The notes: generated by a model not told the origin, from the sequence alone. Counted from the stretch's first letter, positions 9,137-18,485 are shown. The stretch: 64,000 nucleotides of DNA from Parapedobacter indicus (GCF_900113765.1 NZ_FOQO01000008.1:124001-188000); one strand, 5' to 3'. A program made the numbers and translations.

Positions 9137-10273
9137 TCAGTTGTCTACGGGTTTCTCTCCTTTAAAAAGGATATTTTTAAGCGCGTCATATCGATTAAGT
9201 GCCAAGGCTGCTCCATCGTAATCCCCCGCTTGATGATACAAGCTTCCCAACGCATCTTGGATTGCTAATTGCATTCCCATAATATGATCTTTTTTTGCCA
9301 GATCGTTCGCTACTTTATATTCTTCGATGGCTACCCGTGGATTTCCGGAATGTTTTTTTGTTTCTGCTAAGTTAAAAATGATCTCGGGCAGTTGGTCTTT
9401 GATGCCTTCCTTGTCTACAATCGTCTTTGCTTGCACCAAAAACCATTGGGCTTCGGGATATTTTTGTTGAAGGGTATAGACATCTGCCAACGTACGATAG
9501 GCAGAAGCGCGGCCGGCTTCATTTTTTGCTCTACGGAACAACGGCACTACTTTCCGGATAATATCCCGTTCGGCTTCGAGTGAAAAACCCATTTTGGCCT
9601 TAACAAGTGCCAATTCCATCAATGCCTCCGCCTGCCGGGTATTGCTTCCGTTTTTTACCGCGCGGTCGTATAATTGCTGGCGCAGGGCATGTGCTTTGTC
9701 TAATTGCCCTAGATACTCATAAGTAACCGCAAGGTTATGGGCAATGGTTTCCCAATCAGATTGATCGCCCAACGCCCGTTTTGCCTGCATCGCTTTTTCG
9801 AAAAACTCAACCGCAAAATCGCATGCTCCCAACGCAACATACTCCATTGCCAGTCGATTTTCTACATCCGCCTGTTTCCCTGCCTGCTCCGATACCCCTG
9901 TACCGTCCATCTCCATTAACAGCTTCCCTTCGACACTAGAAGTCTGGGCTTCGGCGATGGGCATATATTTTGCCAACACCTGGCCGTTGCCGGTCATATC
10001 CAACCGATGGTAATACTTCATCCGGTTTACATATTCTTCCACTACTGCCGAATCGATCTCCTTTTCCGCATAACGGTCGTCCAGCAGCTCCTCCTCCGTT
10101 TTCGGCGGCGGGAGGAAATAAACAGAGGGACCTATCCCTGTAAATGTGCTGTCATATTTGGATACCACGCCGGAGAAATCGACGTGTTGCTGGGCAAAAC
10201 CACCGTTCAAAATGCTGCAGAAAAAGAAACAAAAGCATACAATATGTATAAACAGCCCTTGTTTTAATTTCAT
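9137..10273 (-). CDS. Tetratricopeptide-repeat protein, exported
   Basis: A 378-residue protein from ATG 10273; a GTG 21 nt upstream is less likely. It has a signal peptide (MKLKQGLFIHIVCFCFFF... ending near 'NGGFAQQ'). The second half contains TPR-like helices: 'YVALGACDFAVEFFEKAMQA', 'NLAVTYEYLGQLDKAHALRQ', 'YRTLADVYTLQQKYPEAQWF' and 'LGSLYHQAGDYDGAALALNR'. TPR proteins are protein-interaction scaffolds. No enzymatic motif is visible and the partner is unknown. It is divergent from rarA across a 209-bp gap. Confidence 0.85.
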   Translation of the reverse strand: MKLKQGLFIHIVCFCFFFCSILNGGFAQQHVDFSGVVSKYDSTFTGIGPSVYFLPPPKTEEELLDDRYAEKEIDSAVVEEYVNRMKYYHRLDMTGNGQVLAKYMPIAEAQTSSVEGKLLMEMDGTGVSEQAGKQADVENRLAMEYVALGACDFAVEFFEKAMQAKRALGDQSDWETIAHNLAVTYEYLGQLDKAHALRQQLYDRAVKNGSNTRQAEALMELALVKAKMGFSLEAERDIIRKVVPLFRRAKNEAGRASAYRTLADVYTLQQKYPEAQWFLVQAKTIVDKEGIKDQLPEIIFNLAETKKHSGNPRVAIEEYKVANDLAKKDHIMGMQLAIQDALGSLYHQAGDYDGAALALNRYDALKNILFKGEKPVDN

Positions 10274-10441
10274 ATACAATTCCAATCTGCGCACTAAGAT
10301 AGGAATTCTTGGTTAATTTTCCTTACACCTCACAATCCTGTTACGTTTCCGTTTGCTGCTCGCAAGTTGGATTTCGTCTTGTTGGGGAAGGTGTATCCAC
10401 AAGTTTGCGGGGGTATTTTGAGAATAAATACACCCCATTGA

Positions 10442-10473
10442 TTTGTATACTCGCAGCGATTTTTTTAACTTTG
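10442..10473 (+). promoter_or_regulatory. Bacteroidota-type promoter of rarA
   Basis: TTTG (10442-10445), a 20-nt spacer and TAACTTTG (10466-10473) match the -33 TTTG / -7 TAnnTTTG consensus of the Bacteroidota primary sigma factor. The -7 element ends only 9 nt before the rarA ATG, so the transcript would have a leader of a few bases at most. This fixes the start at 10483 rather than the earlier in-frame codon at 10309. Confidence 0.65.
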
Positions 10474-10482
10474 CTAAAAAAC

Positions 10483-11763
10483 ATGGCAACACGGATTCCC
10501 CTGGCTGAGCGTATGCGCCCCACGACAATTGAGGACTACGTAGGACAACAGCACATCATCGGTGAAGGAGCTGTATTACGGAATGCCATCCAGCAAAACA
10601 ACATTCCCTCCATGATTCTTTGGGGGCCGCCGGGTGTCGGCAAAACCACCTTGGCCTTCATTATTTCTAAACAGCTGGAACGATCATTTTTTAGCCTCAG
10701 CGCAATCAATTCGGGCGTAAAGGATGTGCGCGAGGTGATCGATAAAGCCGAACAACTTCGGAACTTCCAACAGGAGCAACCCATTCTATTCATTGACGAG
10801 ATACACCGCTTTTCGAAATCGCAACAGGATTCCCTTTTAGGAGCCGTAGAAAGGGGGTTGGTTACGCTCATCGGAGCAACCACTGAAAACCCTTCTTTTG
10901 AAGTCATATCGGCTTTACTCTCCCGCTGTCAAGTATACGTATTGGAACACTTGACCGAGGAAGAACTGATCGGCATTATCGACAAAGCGCTGGCAGAAGA
11001 TGAATATCTCAGCAAGTTGGCAGTCACCGTAAAGGAATACGGGGCATTGCTACGGCTTTCAGGTGGCGATGCCCGCAAACTGCTCAACGTGCTTGAATTG
11101 GTTGTGAATGCTGCCGGGGGGAAGTCATTGGAAATCACCAACGACTTTGTACTCAAGCAGGTACAGCAAAACATGGCCATTTACGATAAGACAGGTGAGC
11201 AGCATTACGATATCATATCCGCTTTCATCAAATCCATCCGCGGCAGTGATCCGAATGCAGCAGTATACTGGCTGGCACGGATGATTGAAGGTGGAGAAGA
11301 CCCGCTCTTTATCGCCCGCCGGTTACTTATCCTTGCTTCGGAAGACATTGGCAATGCCAATCCGAATGCGTTGCTACTGGCCAACAATTGTTTTCAAGCG
11401 GTAAACGTGATCGGCTGGCCGGAGTCGCGCATCATTCTTTCGCAAACCGTTACCTACTTAGCTTCATCGGCAAAGAGCAATGCTTCGTACGACGCAATCA
11501 ATAAAGCCCAAGCGCTGGTTAAACAAACAGGTGATTTATCCGTTCCCTTGCATATCCGCAATGCCCCAACCAAACTGATGAAACAACTGAATTATGGCAA
11601 AGATTACCAATATGCCCATGCGTATGAGGGCAATTTTGTAGAACAGGAATTTATGCCAGACAGCTTGAGCGGCGTTAAGTTATACGACCCAGGAAAGAAT
11701 CCGGCGGAAGAAAAGTTACGCGAAAAATTGAGGCAAAACTGGAAGGGTAAATATGGATACTAA
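10483..11763 (+). CDS. rarA: Replication-associated recombination protein A (RarA/MgsA, AAA+ ATPase)
   Basis: A 426-residue AAA+ ATPase of the clamp-loader type. It has 'RPTTIEDYVGQQHI' near the N-terminus, Walker A 'GPPGVGKT' (48-55), Walker B 'ILFIDEIHRF' (101-110), sensor 1 'LIGATTENPSFEV', and the C-terminal MgsA tetramerisation domain ('YWLARMIEGGEDPLFIARRL'). RarA acts at stalled or collapsed replication forks. The start was chosen from the promoter immediately upstream and from family length. It overlaps the next gene by 11 nt, which suggests co-translation. Confidence 0.96.
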   Translation: MATRIPLAERMRPTTIEDYVGQQHIIGEGAVLRNAIQQNNIPSMILWGPPGVGKTTLAFIISKQLERSFFSLSAINSGVKDVREVIDKAEQLRNFQQEQPILFIDEIHRFSKSQQDSLLGAVERGLVTLIGATTENPSFEVISALLSRCQVYVLEHLTEEELIGIIDKALAEDEYLSKLAVTVKEYGALLRLSGGDARKLLNVLELVVNAAGGKSLEITNDFVLKQVQQNMAIYDKTGEQHYDIISAFIKSIRGSDPNAAVYWLARMIEGGEDPLFIARRLLILASEDIGNANPNALLLANNCFQAVNVIGWPESRIILSQTVTYLASSAKSNASYDAINKAQALVKQTGDLSVPLHIRNAPTKLMKQLNYGKDYQYAHAYEGNFVEQEFMPDSLSGVKLYDPGKNPAEEKLREKLRQNWKGKYGY

Positions 11764-12427
11764 TTCATTTGTGGTAACCGCCGACGGTTCAAAAACATTA
11801 TACCATTCCGGAATCGGTGAGCACTATCACTCCCAGCATGGTGCGGTACAGGAAAGCAAACATGTTTTTGTCGGTATGGGGTTATCTCACTTTTTGAATA
11901 TCCATGAGCCGGAGGTCGTGTCCATTTTGGAAATCGGATTGGGCACCGGGCTCAATTTTTTATTGAGTGCAGACTTCTGTATGCAAAAAGGCGTTCAGCT
12001 GGATTACGTGGGTGTAGAGGCCCACCCACTACCCAGCCAGTTGGTTGCCCAAACCGGATATGATCGCTATGTTTCCGCTTCGCTATGGGCATCTTTTCTC
12101 AGACAATATTCGGGCAGTTGGCATACGCTCCAAGCGCTGAACGCAGATTGCCTATTAACCGCTGTCCACTGCGAAATCCTGCATTTTACGATAGGCAAAC
12201 AGTTTGATGTTTTGTATTTCGACGCATTTGCGTCGACCCGGCAACCGGAGATGTGGACAGAAGAAACATTGCAGCATGTCACTGCTTTTCTAAAACCCGG
12301 GGGAATATTCGTAACCTACGCCATCACCGGGCACCTCAAACGAACGCTAAAGGCGCTGGGATTTACGGTTGAAAAAGTGCCCGGAGCACCCGGTAAAAGA
12401 GAGATGCTCCGAGCCATCAAAATGTAA
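11753..12427 (+). CDS. mnmD: tRNA 5-methylaminomethyl-2-thiouridine methyltransferase, MnmD type
   Basis: A 224-residue protein equal to the methyltransferase half of MnmC with no FAD-oxidoreductase half, a form common in Bacteroidota. The SAM-binding glycine loop is 'ILEIGLGTGLNFLLS', the family motif 'LYFDAFASTRQPEMW' follows, and the C-terminus has 'VPGAPGKREMLRAIKM'. It would complete the mnm5 modification at U34 of certain tRNAs. The start overlaps the rarA stop by 11 nt. Its stop is 4 nt from the stop of the convergent FKBP gene. Confidence 0.9.
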   Translation: MDTNSFVVTADGSKTLYHSGIGEHYHSQHGAVQESKHVFVGMGLSHFLNIHEPEVVSILEIGLGTGLNFLLSADFCMQKGVQLDYVGVEAHPLPSQLVAQTGYDRYVSASLWASFLRQYSGSWHTLQALNADCLLTAVHCEILHFTIGKQFDVLYFDAFASTRQPEMWTEETLQHVTAFLKPGGIFVTYAITGHLKRTLKALGFTVEKVPGAPGKREMLRAIKM

Positions 12428-12431
12428 GTTA

Positions 12432-12929
12432 TCAATGATGATGTGAACCATCGGGGCCGTGTGAATGTCCATGTGCCAATTCATCCTCCGTTGCTTCGCG
12501 CACCGATAATACTTCGATAGCGAAATGGAGATTTTGACCGGCCATCGGGTGATTCAGGTCGACCACCACTACTTCGGGACTCACTTCAGTTACCTTGCCA
12601 CGGAATTGATTTCCCTGATTATCCTGCAGCGGCAGAATTTGACCGACAGCAGGAATACCACTTTCCTTAAACATATCGACCGGAAGCGTTGCTATGGCTT
12701 GTTCATTAACCTCTCCATAGGCGTCCGCGGCTTCAAGTTCAAAATCCGTCGTGTCTCCGGCACCAAGCCCGGCAATATTTTCTTCAAATTTTGGCAGCAT
12801 CATGCCCACACCAAACAGAAAATCCAAGGGATTGTCCCGGCCGGCTTCTTCAACAAATGTTTTTTCGCCATTTTCAACGGTGTGGAGTTTGTAAGTCAGC
12901 GTGACGACGCTGTTGGGTACAATAGTCAT
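12432..12929 (-). CDS. FKBP-type peptidyl-prolyl cis-trans isomerase, SlyD-like
   Basis: A 165-residue protein with the SlyD arrangement: an FKBP half ('VVTLTYKLHTVENGEKTFVE', 'PLDFLFGVGMMLPKFEENIA') interrupted by an insert-in-flap domain ('DTTDFELEAADAYGEVNEQA'), the closing motif 'DLNHPMAGQNLHFAIEVLSV', and a short His-rich tail ('HGHSHGPDGSHHH') that could bind nickel or other metals. SlyD proteins are cytoplasmic prolyl isomerases and chaperones. It is monocistronic as far as can be seen. Confidence 0.94.
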   Translation of the reverse strand: MTIVPNSVVTLTYKLHTVENGEKTFVEEAGRDNPLDFLFGVGMMLPKFEENIAGLGAGDTTDFELEAADAYGEVNEQAIATLPVDMFKESGIPAVGQILPLQDNQGNQFRGKVTEVSPEVVVVDLNHPMAGQNLHFAIEVLSVREATEDELAHGHSHGPDGSHHH

Positions 12930-12966
12930 TTTGTTCTAAATTAGGGGACATCCTATGCCCCAGTTA

Positions 12967-14973
12967 TCATTGTGTAATTAATTGCAATAATGCTTCGCTG
13001 TTCTCCACAGGCAGGCTACACGTTTTATCGCGGCACACATATGCCCGCGTTGTGTTTCCTACCCTTCCTGCTAACAAGGGAAGGTCTCCTTTTGTTCCTC
13101 CCAATATCAATTTATTGGGAATGTATTTTGCATCCAAAGCTATTCGGAATGCATGCCAATCAGGGCCCGTCATCACTACTTGATAGCAACCAAATACCTC
13201 TTCTAGTAACTGGATTGCCCAATTGGAATACGCAGCGCCATATGCGGCCATCTGCGGAACTACATTTGCCAATGCCTGCGAGGCAATATCCAAATATCGT
13301 TGTTCATCAAAAATCAGTCCCAACCGGTTGAGTGCCCGCACGATGCCCGATGTGGAGGAAGGGATGACGTTGTCCATCACCTCCTGTTTGCGAGCGATAA
13401 GCGCTTCGGCAAGGGAAGACGTATAGTAAAATGCAGCCGCTTGCGGGTCGTAAAAGTGTGTCAACACGTACTCCATTAGCCTTTTTGCCTCATAAGCCCA
13501 GGTTTCGTCGAAGGTAGCTTCATAAATTGCCTGAAAGGCTTCAATGCAAAAAGCGTAATCATCCAGGAACCCGGGAATCGTTTTTCCGTTTGCGGCCGGT
13601 TGATGCAGTATCCCTCCGTCTTTGGCAGATAGATAGGCACGTATGAATGCGGCGCTATCCAGTGCACGGCGCAAATATTCAGGCACATCAAATACCCGAT
13701 ATGCATCCAAAAACGCCTTGATCATCAACGAATTCCAGGAAGCCAGCTGTTTGTTATCCAACCCGGGTTTCACCCGTTTGTTCCGATAATCCAGCAGCTT
13801 TTGTTTGCCCTGAGCAAGGTAGGCATTCCATTCTTCAGCAGAGAAACCCGCCTCTTGTGCCATTTTGTCTGCATCGATATCGATTTTCAACACATTGGCA
13901 TGTTCCTCTTCCCAATTTCCAGCTTGCGTGACGCCGAAGTAACGAATGAACAATTCAGCATCTTCACCCAATATGCGTTCGATTTCCGCCTGCTGGAAGG
14001 TATAAAATTTTCCCTCAATGCCTTCGCTATCGGCATCAAGCGCACAGTAAAAGCCTCCTTCAGGACTGGTCATTTCACGCTGTACCCATTCCAACGTTTC
14101 CATCACCACCCGTTTATATTGATCGGTGGGACGTTGCTGCCAGGCCTCGGCATACAGGCTAACCAATTGCGCGTTGTCATACAGCATTTTTTCGAAATGA
14201 GGAATATGCCACCGACCATCCACCGAATAGCGGGCAAATCCACCCCCTACATGGTCATAAATACCTCCGGAAGCTATTTTCCGCAACGTAAAATGCACAT
14301 GCTCCACGATCTCTGGATCGTCGGCTAATATGCCGTAACGCAACAGAAACAACCAATTATTGGGCATTGGAAACTTGGGCACGCGTGTATGTCCGCCTTC
14401 CCGTTTGTCGAAAAGGTGCTTCCAGGGGGAGACGATTGCCTCCAAATCTCCCGCAGTATACGCCTCGGGAATCCGGTTCACCGGCAGTTGTTCGCTCTGT
14501 TGTATTCCATTGGTGAGCCGTTGCGCATAATCAGCAGCTACGTCGGGGGTCTCCCGCCACATTTTAGCCAATTGTTGGAGTACATTTTCCCAGTCGGCAG
14601 GTCTGAAATAGGTCCCTCCATAAATCGGGCGACTGTCAGGCAAGCAAATGCAGTTGAGCGGCCAGCCTCCTTGGTTCGTCATCAGCTGTACTGCTATCAT
14701 GTACAGCTGGTCGATATCCGGACGCTCTTCGCGGTCTACCTTGATCGAAACGAAATGTTGGTTCATCACCGCAGCGATGTCGTTATTCTCGAAGCTCTCC
14801 CGCTCCATTACATGGCACCAATGGCATGCCGAGTATCCGATGCTTACAATGATGAGTTTATTTTCTGACCGTGCTTTGGCCAAAGCTTCCTCTCCCCACG
14901 GATACCACTCGACCGGGTTATACTGATGTTGCAACAGATAGGGAGATGTTTCGTTTTGAAGCTTATTGGGCAT
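12967..14973 (-). CDS. Thioredoxin-domain DUF255 protein (YyaL/SSP411 family)
   Basis: A 668-residue protein of the YyaL family. The N-terminal thioredoxin-like domain starts '[20 protein letters not shown]' and carries the redox pair Cys50/Cys53 in '[14 protein letters not shown]', followed by the large (alpha/alpha)6-barrel-like region resembling glycan epimerases ('[15 protein letters not shown]', '[20 protein letters not shown]', '[12 protein letters not shown]'). The biochemical role is not established; the cysteines suggest a redox function. It has its own promoter-like sequence upstream. Confidence 0.92.
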   Translation of the reverse strand: MPNKLQNETSPYLLQHQYNPVEWYPWGEEALAKARSENKLIIVSIGYSACHWCHVMERESFENNDIAAVMNQHFVSIKVDREERPDIDQLYMIAVQLMTNQGGWPLNCICLPDSRPIYGGTYFRPADWENVLQQLAKMWRETPDVAADYAQRLTNGIQQSEQLPVNRIPEAYTAGDLEAIVSPWKHLFDKREGGHTRVPKFPMPNNWLFLLRYGILADDPEIVEHVHFTLRKIASGGIYDHVGGGFARYSVDGRWHIPHFEKMLYDNAQLVSLYAEAWQQRPTDQYKRVVMETLEWVQREMTSPEGGFYCALDADSEGIEGKFYTFQQAEIERILGEDAELFIRYFGVTQAGNWEEEHANVLKIDIDADKMAQEAGFSAEEWNAYLAQGKQKLLDYRNKRVKPGLDNKQLASWNSLMIKAFLDAYRVFDVPEYLRRALDSAAFIRAYLSAKDGGILHQPAANGKTIPGFLDDYAFCIEAFQAIYEATFDETWAYEAKRLMEYVLTHFYDPQAAAFYYTSSLAEALIARKQEVMDNVIPSSTSGIVRALNRLGLIFDEQRYLDIASQALANVVPQMAAYGAAYSNWAIQLLEEVFGCYQVVMTGPDWHAFRIALDAKYIPNKLILGGTKGDLPLLAGRVGNTTRAYVCRDKTCSLPVENSEALLQLITQ

Positions 14974-14980
14974 GTAGAGA

Positions 14981-15010
14981 TAAAGGTAAGATTTTTATAT
15001 AAAAAGCCAA
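14981..15010 (-). promoter_or_regulatory. Probable promoter of the DUF255 gene
   Basis: On the minus strand, TTG (15010-15008), a 19-nt spacer and TACCTTTA (14988-14981) give a near match to the Bacteroidota -33/-7 consensus. The -7 element ends 7 nt before the ATG at 14973. Confidence 0.45.
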
Positions 15011-15032
15011 CAGTTCCTTCAAGTTTGATACG

Positions 15033-15530
15033 CTAAGTTTCCTCCTTTGGAAAGGTAAACCATAGCTGGCTTCCCAAGCCGCCGCTTACAGCGGCCCAAT
15101 TCTCGGCATCGTGAAACCGGATATGTACTAATCCACATGTGGGAAGGTTATAAATTTGTTCATCGGTTAGGTAATTAGCTAACAGCGTAAGTCCAGGATT
15201 ATGCCCGATGAGCGCAATGCTGTGATATGCGTTATCAAACTCATTGACGATCTTTAATAAGGTGGTTGGCAGCGCCTCATAAATACGATCATCTGTTTGG
15301 ATTGCACCGATGGGTATTTTCAGCTGGCTAGCGAATAATTGTGCGGTGGTTAGCGCTCGTTTCGCTGGGCTACTCACCAAAAGCTCAGGCTTAATGGAAT
15401 ATTCGTTCAATCGTGCTGCTATTTTTGGCGCATTGGCAAACCCACGCGTATTAAGCGGCCGATCGAAGTCACTGACATCGAAACTCCAATCTGACTTTGC
15501 ATGTCTAATGATAAACAAATCCCTAGCCAT
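15033..15530 (-). CDS. SixA-like histidine phosphatase
   Basis: A 165-residue protein from ATG 15530. It starts 'MARDLFIIRHAKSDWSF' with the phosphohistidine-forming RHxK motif of the histidine phosphatase superfamily (His10) and has the second catalytic His in 'SIALIGHNPGLTLLANYL'. The length and motifs match SixA-type phosphatases, which act on phosphohistidine in phosphorelay or PTS proteins. An in-frame ATG at 15569 would run 14 nt into the next gene and adds no family sequence. The natural substrate is unknown. Confidence 0.9.
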   Translation of the reverse strand: MARDLFIIRHAKSDWSFDVSDFDRPLNTRGFANAPKIAARLNEYSIKPELLVSSPAKRALTTAQLFASQLKIPIGAIQTDDRIYEALPTTLLKIVNEFDNAYHSIALIGHNPGLTLLANYLTDEQIYNLPTCGLVHIRFHDAENWAAVSGGLGSQLWFTFPKEET

Positions 15531-15555
15531 AAGGTGAGGGTTGCAATAATCATGC

Positions 15556-15747
15556 CTACAGATTGGCAATATTCAGTTCAATTTTTAGCTTTTTTTTGAT
15601 TTCACCTCCTTTGTAATGTCCATTCACCATATTGGTCAGTATCTCCCGGCTTACACCAATTTTCTCTGCAACTTCTTTGATAGTTCGTCGGGCCCTTATA
15701 ATTTCAAGCTTAAACTGTATGTTTTCTGGATACCTTGGCTCTTTCAT
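15556..15747 (-). CDS. Small helix-turn-helix protein
   Basis: A 63-residue protein. Its core 'TIKEVAEKIGVSREILTNMV' is a clear Cro/CI (XRE)-type helix-turn-helix, flanked by basic stretches. It is likely a DNA-binding regulator acting alone or as an antitoxin-like protein, but no partner toxin gene is intact next to it. It stops 26 nt before the SixA-like gene, so the two may be co-transcribed. Upstream is a short open remnant (see the entry for 15748-16054). Confidence 0.72.
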   Translation of the reverse strand: MKEPRYPENIQFKLEIIRARRTIKEVAEKIGVSREILTNMVNGHYKGGEIKKKLKIELNIANL

Positions 15748-16054
15748 TTTAAATTTCTCTTATTTGTGTAATTCCACGTCGATTAGATCCTTCATGATTT
15801 TGTGCTTCGGGTCGTACTGGCGATAGTAAAGGTAAGAGGTTGAGATTTAATTTCAAAATTCGATGCAGGTCACGGAAGACGTCATAAAATCTTCGTAAAC
15901 GATTTCAACCAAAACTGGTTGCCTTCGGGGGTTGTTGTAACACCTTGACCCTGCTTATTTCAGCGAGTTCAGACTTAATGGGATATTCGCTTTGATTTCG
16001 ACGAAAAACTTAGAATGCCTGTAACATTTCAGGTCCTAAGTTCGTTAACAGAAT
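15748..16054. other. Gene-free stretch of 307 bp with a short coding-like remnant
   Basis: No complete gene is supported. On the minus strand 15763-15846 is open and reads 'YLYYRQYDPKHKIMKDLI' before a TAA 13 nt upstream of the small HTH gene. Another minus frame a little upstream gives 'QPVLVEIVYEDF' before a stop. These fragments look coding-like but are separated by stops and frame changes, so they may be the remains of a gene that once preceded the HTH gene. No good promoter or terminator is visible. Confidence 0.35.
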
Positions 16055-16780
16055 ATGAGCATTATCGCGGTGCGGCTCCAAGACTACCGAGCCATGCTTC
16101 GGGCAGAAATAGGAACTTCCTTATTTCGTCAGTTGCGTTTCTTCAGGTACTACCGGCGATGGAAAAAAAGCCTTAAGAATCCTGATGTGTTGAACAATCA
16201 AATTCCTTGGATCAATTTTCCAGCAATTGATTTTCTCGAAAGGTATCACCGGCCTGATATGCGAGTGTTTGAATACGGCGGCGGCGGGTCGACACTCTTC
16301 TGGGCTTCCAGGGTAAAAGCGGTCATAACCGTCGAACACGATGAGCAGTGGGTAATCAAACTCGCCAATAAGTTACAGCAATTAGGGATCACCAACGCCG
16401 AAGTACACCATATTTCCGCCGAGCCGGATTCTGGCTTCGGACGAAAGCGAATCACATCATTAACAGACTGCATCTCCGACGATCCGCTTCACCATGGCAA
16501 ACATTTTAAGCGGTATGTCAATAAAATTCTTGAATTCCCCGATGCTTACTTCGATATAGTCGTTGTAGACGGGCGCGCACGTCCATCGTGTGTTGGCATT
16601 GCCAGATTAAAGGTGAAACCAGGTGGCTTATTATTACTGGATAATACAGAACGGGACTATTATCTTGCCGAAGCCTGGCCACTACTTCGGCGACAAGGAT
16701 GGACGCGATTGGATTTTTTCGGTCCGGTTCCTTATCTTTATCACTTTTGCAAAACAACAGCTTTTTTACGCAAACTGTAA
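16055..16780 (+). CDS. Class I SAM-dependent methyltransferase-like protein
   Basis: A 241-residue protein with a Rossmann-type SAM-binding pattern: 'MRVFEYGGGGSTLFWASRVK' (motif I), 'VITVEHDEQWVIKLANKL' (motif II), 'YFDIVVVDGRARPSCV' (motif IV) and 'LKVKPGGLLLLDNTERDYY' (motif V). The acceptor is unknown. As the first gene of the plus-strand polysaccharide operon it probably modifies a surface sugar, but that role is inferred only from position. Confidence 0.75.
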   Translation: MSIIAVRLQDYRAMLRAEIGTSLFRQLRFFRYYRRWKKSLKNPDVLNNQIPWINFPAIDFLERYHRPDMRVFEYGGGGSTLFWASRVKAVITVEHDEQWVIKLANKLQQLGITNAEVHHISAEPDSGFGRKRITSLTDCISDDPLHHGKHFKRYVNKILEFPDAYFDIVVVDGRARPSCVGIARLKVKPGGLLLLDNTERDYYLAEAWPLLRRQGWTRLDFFGPVPYLYHFCKTTAFLRKL

Positions 16781-16785
16781 ACAAA

Positions 16786-17685
16786 TTGGCCGCTCCAATC
16801 ATATTATTTACCTACAATAGACCCTGGCATACTCGAGAAACGGTCACCTATTTGCAACGTAACCATCTCGCGGCAGAAAGTGAGTTAATTGTATATGCCG
16901 ATGGGCCAAAGTCAACAGCGGATGAACCGTTAGTCACGGAGTTGCGTAATTATCTGAAACAAATCAATGGATTCAAGCGGCTTACGGTTATCGAACGGCC
17001 AGAAAACTTCGGTCTGGCGCGAAATATCATTGCCGGTGTAACTAAAACCTTACATAAGCATGATGCTGCAATCGTTGTGGAGGACGACCTGATAACGTCA
17101 CCATGGTTCTTAACTTATATGAACGATGGCTTGACGCGCTACGCCGGGTGCCATGAAGTAGCCAGTATACATGGTTACGTATATCCTGTGAAGCAGCAAC
17201 TTCCCGAGGCATTTTTCATTAAAGGAGCGGATTGCTGGGGTTGGGCCACTTGGAAACGTGCATGGAAATGTTTTGAACCAAATGGACCTCTCCTGCTGAA
17301 CAAGCTGCAAAAAAGCAATCTCACTTATGAATTTGATTTCAACGGTGCTTATCCGTACACCCCGATGCTTAAAGATCAAATTGCGGGAAAGAACGACTCT
17401 TGGGCCATCCGTTGGTATGCATCAGCCTTCCTGAATAACATGATTACCCTATATCCCGGAAAATCGCTCGTGCATAATATCGGAAACGATGCCAGCGGCA
17501 CCCATAGCGCAGCCGTATCCACGTATGATACAGAAGTATTTCAGGGTTACATTGACGTGGAAACAGAGGTAACACACAATTTTGAGGCGTTCTCCGTTAT
17601 CGCTGATTTTTTGCGTTCATTGCAACAACCGCAGCCTGCCGTCGCCAAGAAAAAAAACTGGCTCCATAAACTTTTTAACCGATGA
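16786..17685 (+). CDS. Glycosyltransferase (GT-A fold, GNT-I-like) of the polysaccharide locus
   Basis: About 299 residues if translation starts at TTG 16786, 5 nt after the preceding stop. That start places 'APIILFTYNRPWHTRETV' at the N-terminus, as expected for a GT-A fold. An ATG at 16699 exists but would overlap the previous gene by 82 nt with no family sequence. Visible features are 'RPENFGLARNIIAGV', the probable metal-binding acidic motif 'AAIVVEDDLITSPWFLTYM', and 'GADCWGWATWKRAWKCF'. The donor and acceptor sugars are unknown. The gene ends in a 4-nt overlap with the next gene. Confidence 0.82.
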   Translation: MAAPIILFTYNRPWHTRETVTYLQRNHLAAESELIVYADGPKSTADEPLVTELRNYLKQINGFKRLTVIERPENFGLARNIIAGVTKTLHKHDAAIVVEDDLITSPWFLTYMNDGLTRYAGCHEVASIHGYVYPVKQQLPEAFFIKGADCWGWATWKRAWKCFEPNGPLLLNKLQKSNLTYEFDFNGAYPYTPMLKDQIAGKNDSWAIRWYASAFLNNMITLYPGKSLVHNIGNDASGTHSAAVSTYDTEVFQGYIDVETEVTHNFEAFSVIADFLRSLQQPQPAVAKKKNWLHKLFNR

Positions 17686-18485
17686 AAGTATTCTCAAAAA
17701 AGAAGAAAAATATAACTCCTCCACTACCTTTATACGGTTGGTTTGGGGACTATTCCTCCTGGGAAGACGCAAGCTGCGAAACAGGTGGCTATCATCAAGC
17801 AAACATCCTGAAAAAAACGAGAAACGCGTTACTGAAAATACGGGATAGAGAAGCCATTTACGAACGGGACTCCGTATTATTCGATAAAAAAGAATATCCG
17901 TTTCCAATCATCGCATGCCTGCTTCACATCGCTGCGAAACGTGAGAACACCCTTCGTGTTATCGATTTCGGAGGTTCGCTGGGCAGCACTTACTTTCAAC
18001 TGAAAGATTTCCTAAGCCCACTTAACACATTGCGCTGGCATGTGGTAGAGCAACCTATGTATATAGAGGCGGGGCGACAGGATTTTGAAAATGAGCAGCT
18101 AAAATTCTACCATACCATCGTCGAAAGTATGGCCATCGAACAACCGGATGTGATCTTACTTTCCAGCGTTGTGCAATATCTGGCGAAGCCTCACGACTTT
18201 CTTTCCGAATTGGTTAAATATGAAGTCGAATACTTGCTTTTTGACCGCACAGCTTTCATCAGTAACGGTCATGACCGTCTTACGATCCAACGGGTCCCTC
18301 CGGAAATATATGATGCATCGTACCCTTCGTGGTTTTTCAACGAAATGCAATTTATGGAACATTTCAGTCATTATACATTAGTGGCAGACTTCACCTCCTA
18401 CGTCGCCAGCGAAGCAGACTTATACATTGATGGTCAGTTGGCCGGATATGATAAAGGGTTTCTCTTGCAGAAAAACGCATTATGA
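17682..18485 (+). CDS. TIGR04325-family putative methyltransferase
   Basis: A 267-residue protein beginning with the family-typical 'YGWFGDYSSWEDASCETGGY'. It continues with 'RVIDFGGSLGSTYFQLKDFL' (SAM-loop-like), 'WHVVEQPMYIEAG' and 'DVILLSSVVQYLAKPHDFLS'. The TIGR04325 (LIC12133) family is found in surface-polysaccharide clusters and is presumed to methylate a sugar or sugar-linked group. It overlaps both neighbours by 4 nt (ATGA), which indicates translational coupling. Confidence 0.8.
   Translation: MKVFSKKKKNITPPLPLYGWFGDYSSWEDASCETGGYHQANILKKTRNALLKIRDREAIYERDSVLFDKKEYPFPIIACLLHIAAKRENTLRVIDFGGSLGSTYFQLKDFLSPLNTLRWHVVEQPMYIEAGRQDFENEQLKFYHTIVESMAIEQPDVILLSSVVQYLAKPHDFLSELVKYEVEYLLFDRTAFISNGHDRLTIQRVPPEIYDASYPSWFFNEMQFMEHFSHYTLVADFTSYVASEADLYIDGQLAGYDKGFLLQKNAL

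Noticed and set aside
10309-10482. N-terminal extension of rarA by 58 codons
   Set aside because: A consensus promoter lies inside this stretch and the RarA family starts at the ATG at 10483.
15763-15846. Possible toxin gene upstream of the small HTH gene
   Set aside because: Only 28 codons are open and no RelE/HigB motif is visible. It is reported as debris, not as a gene.
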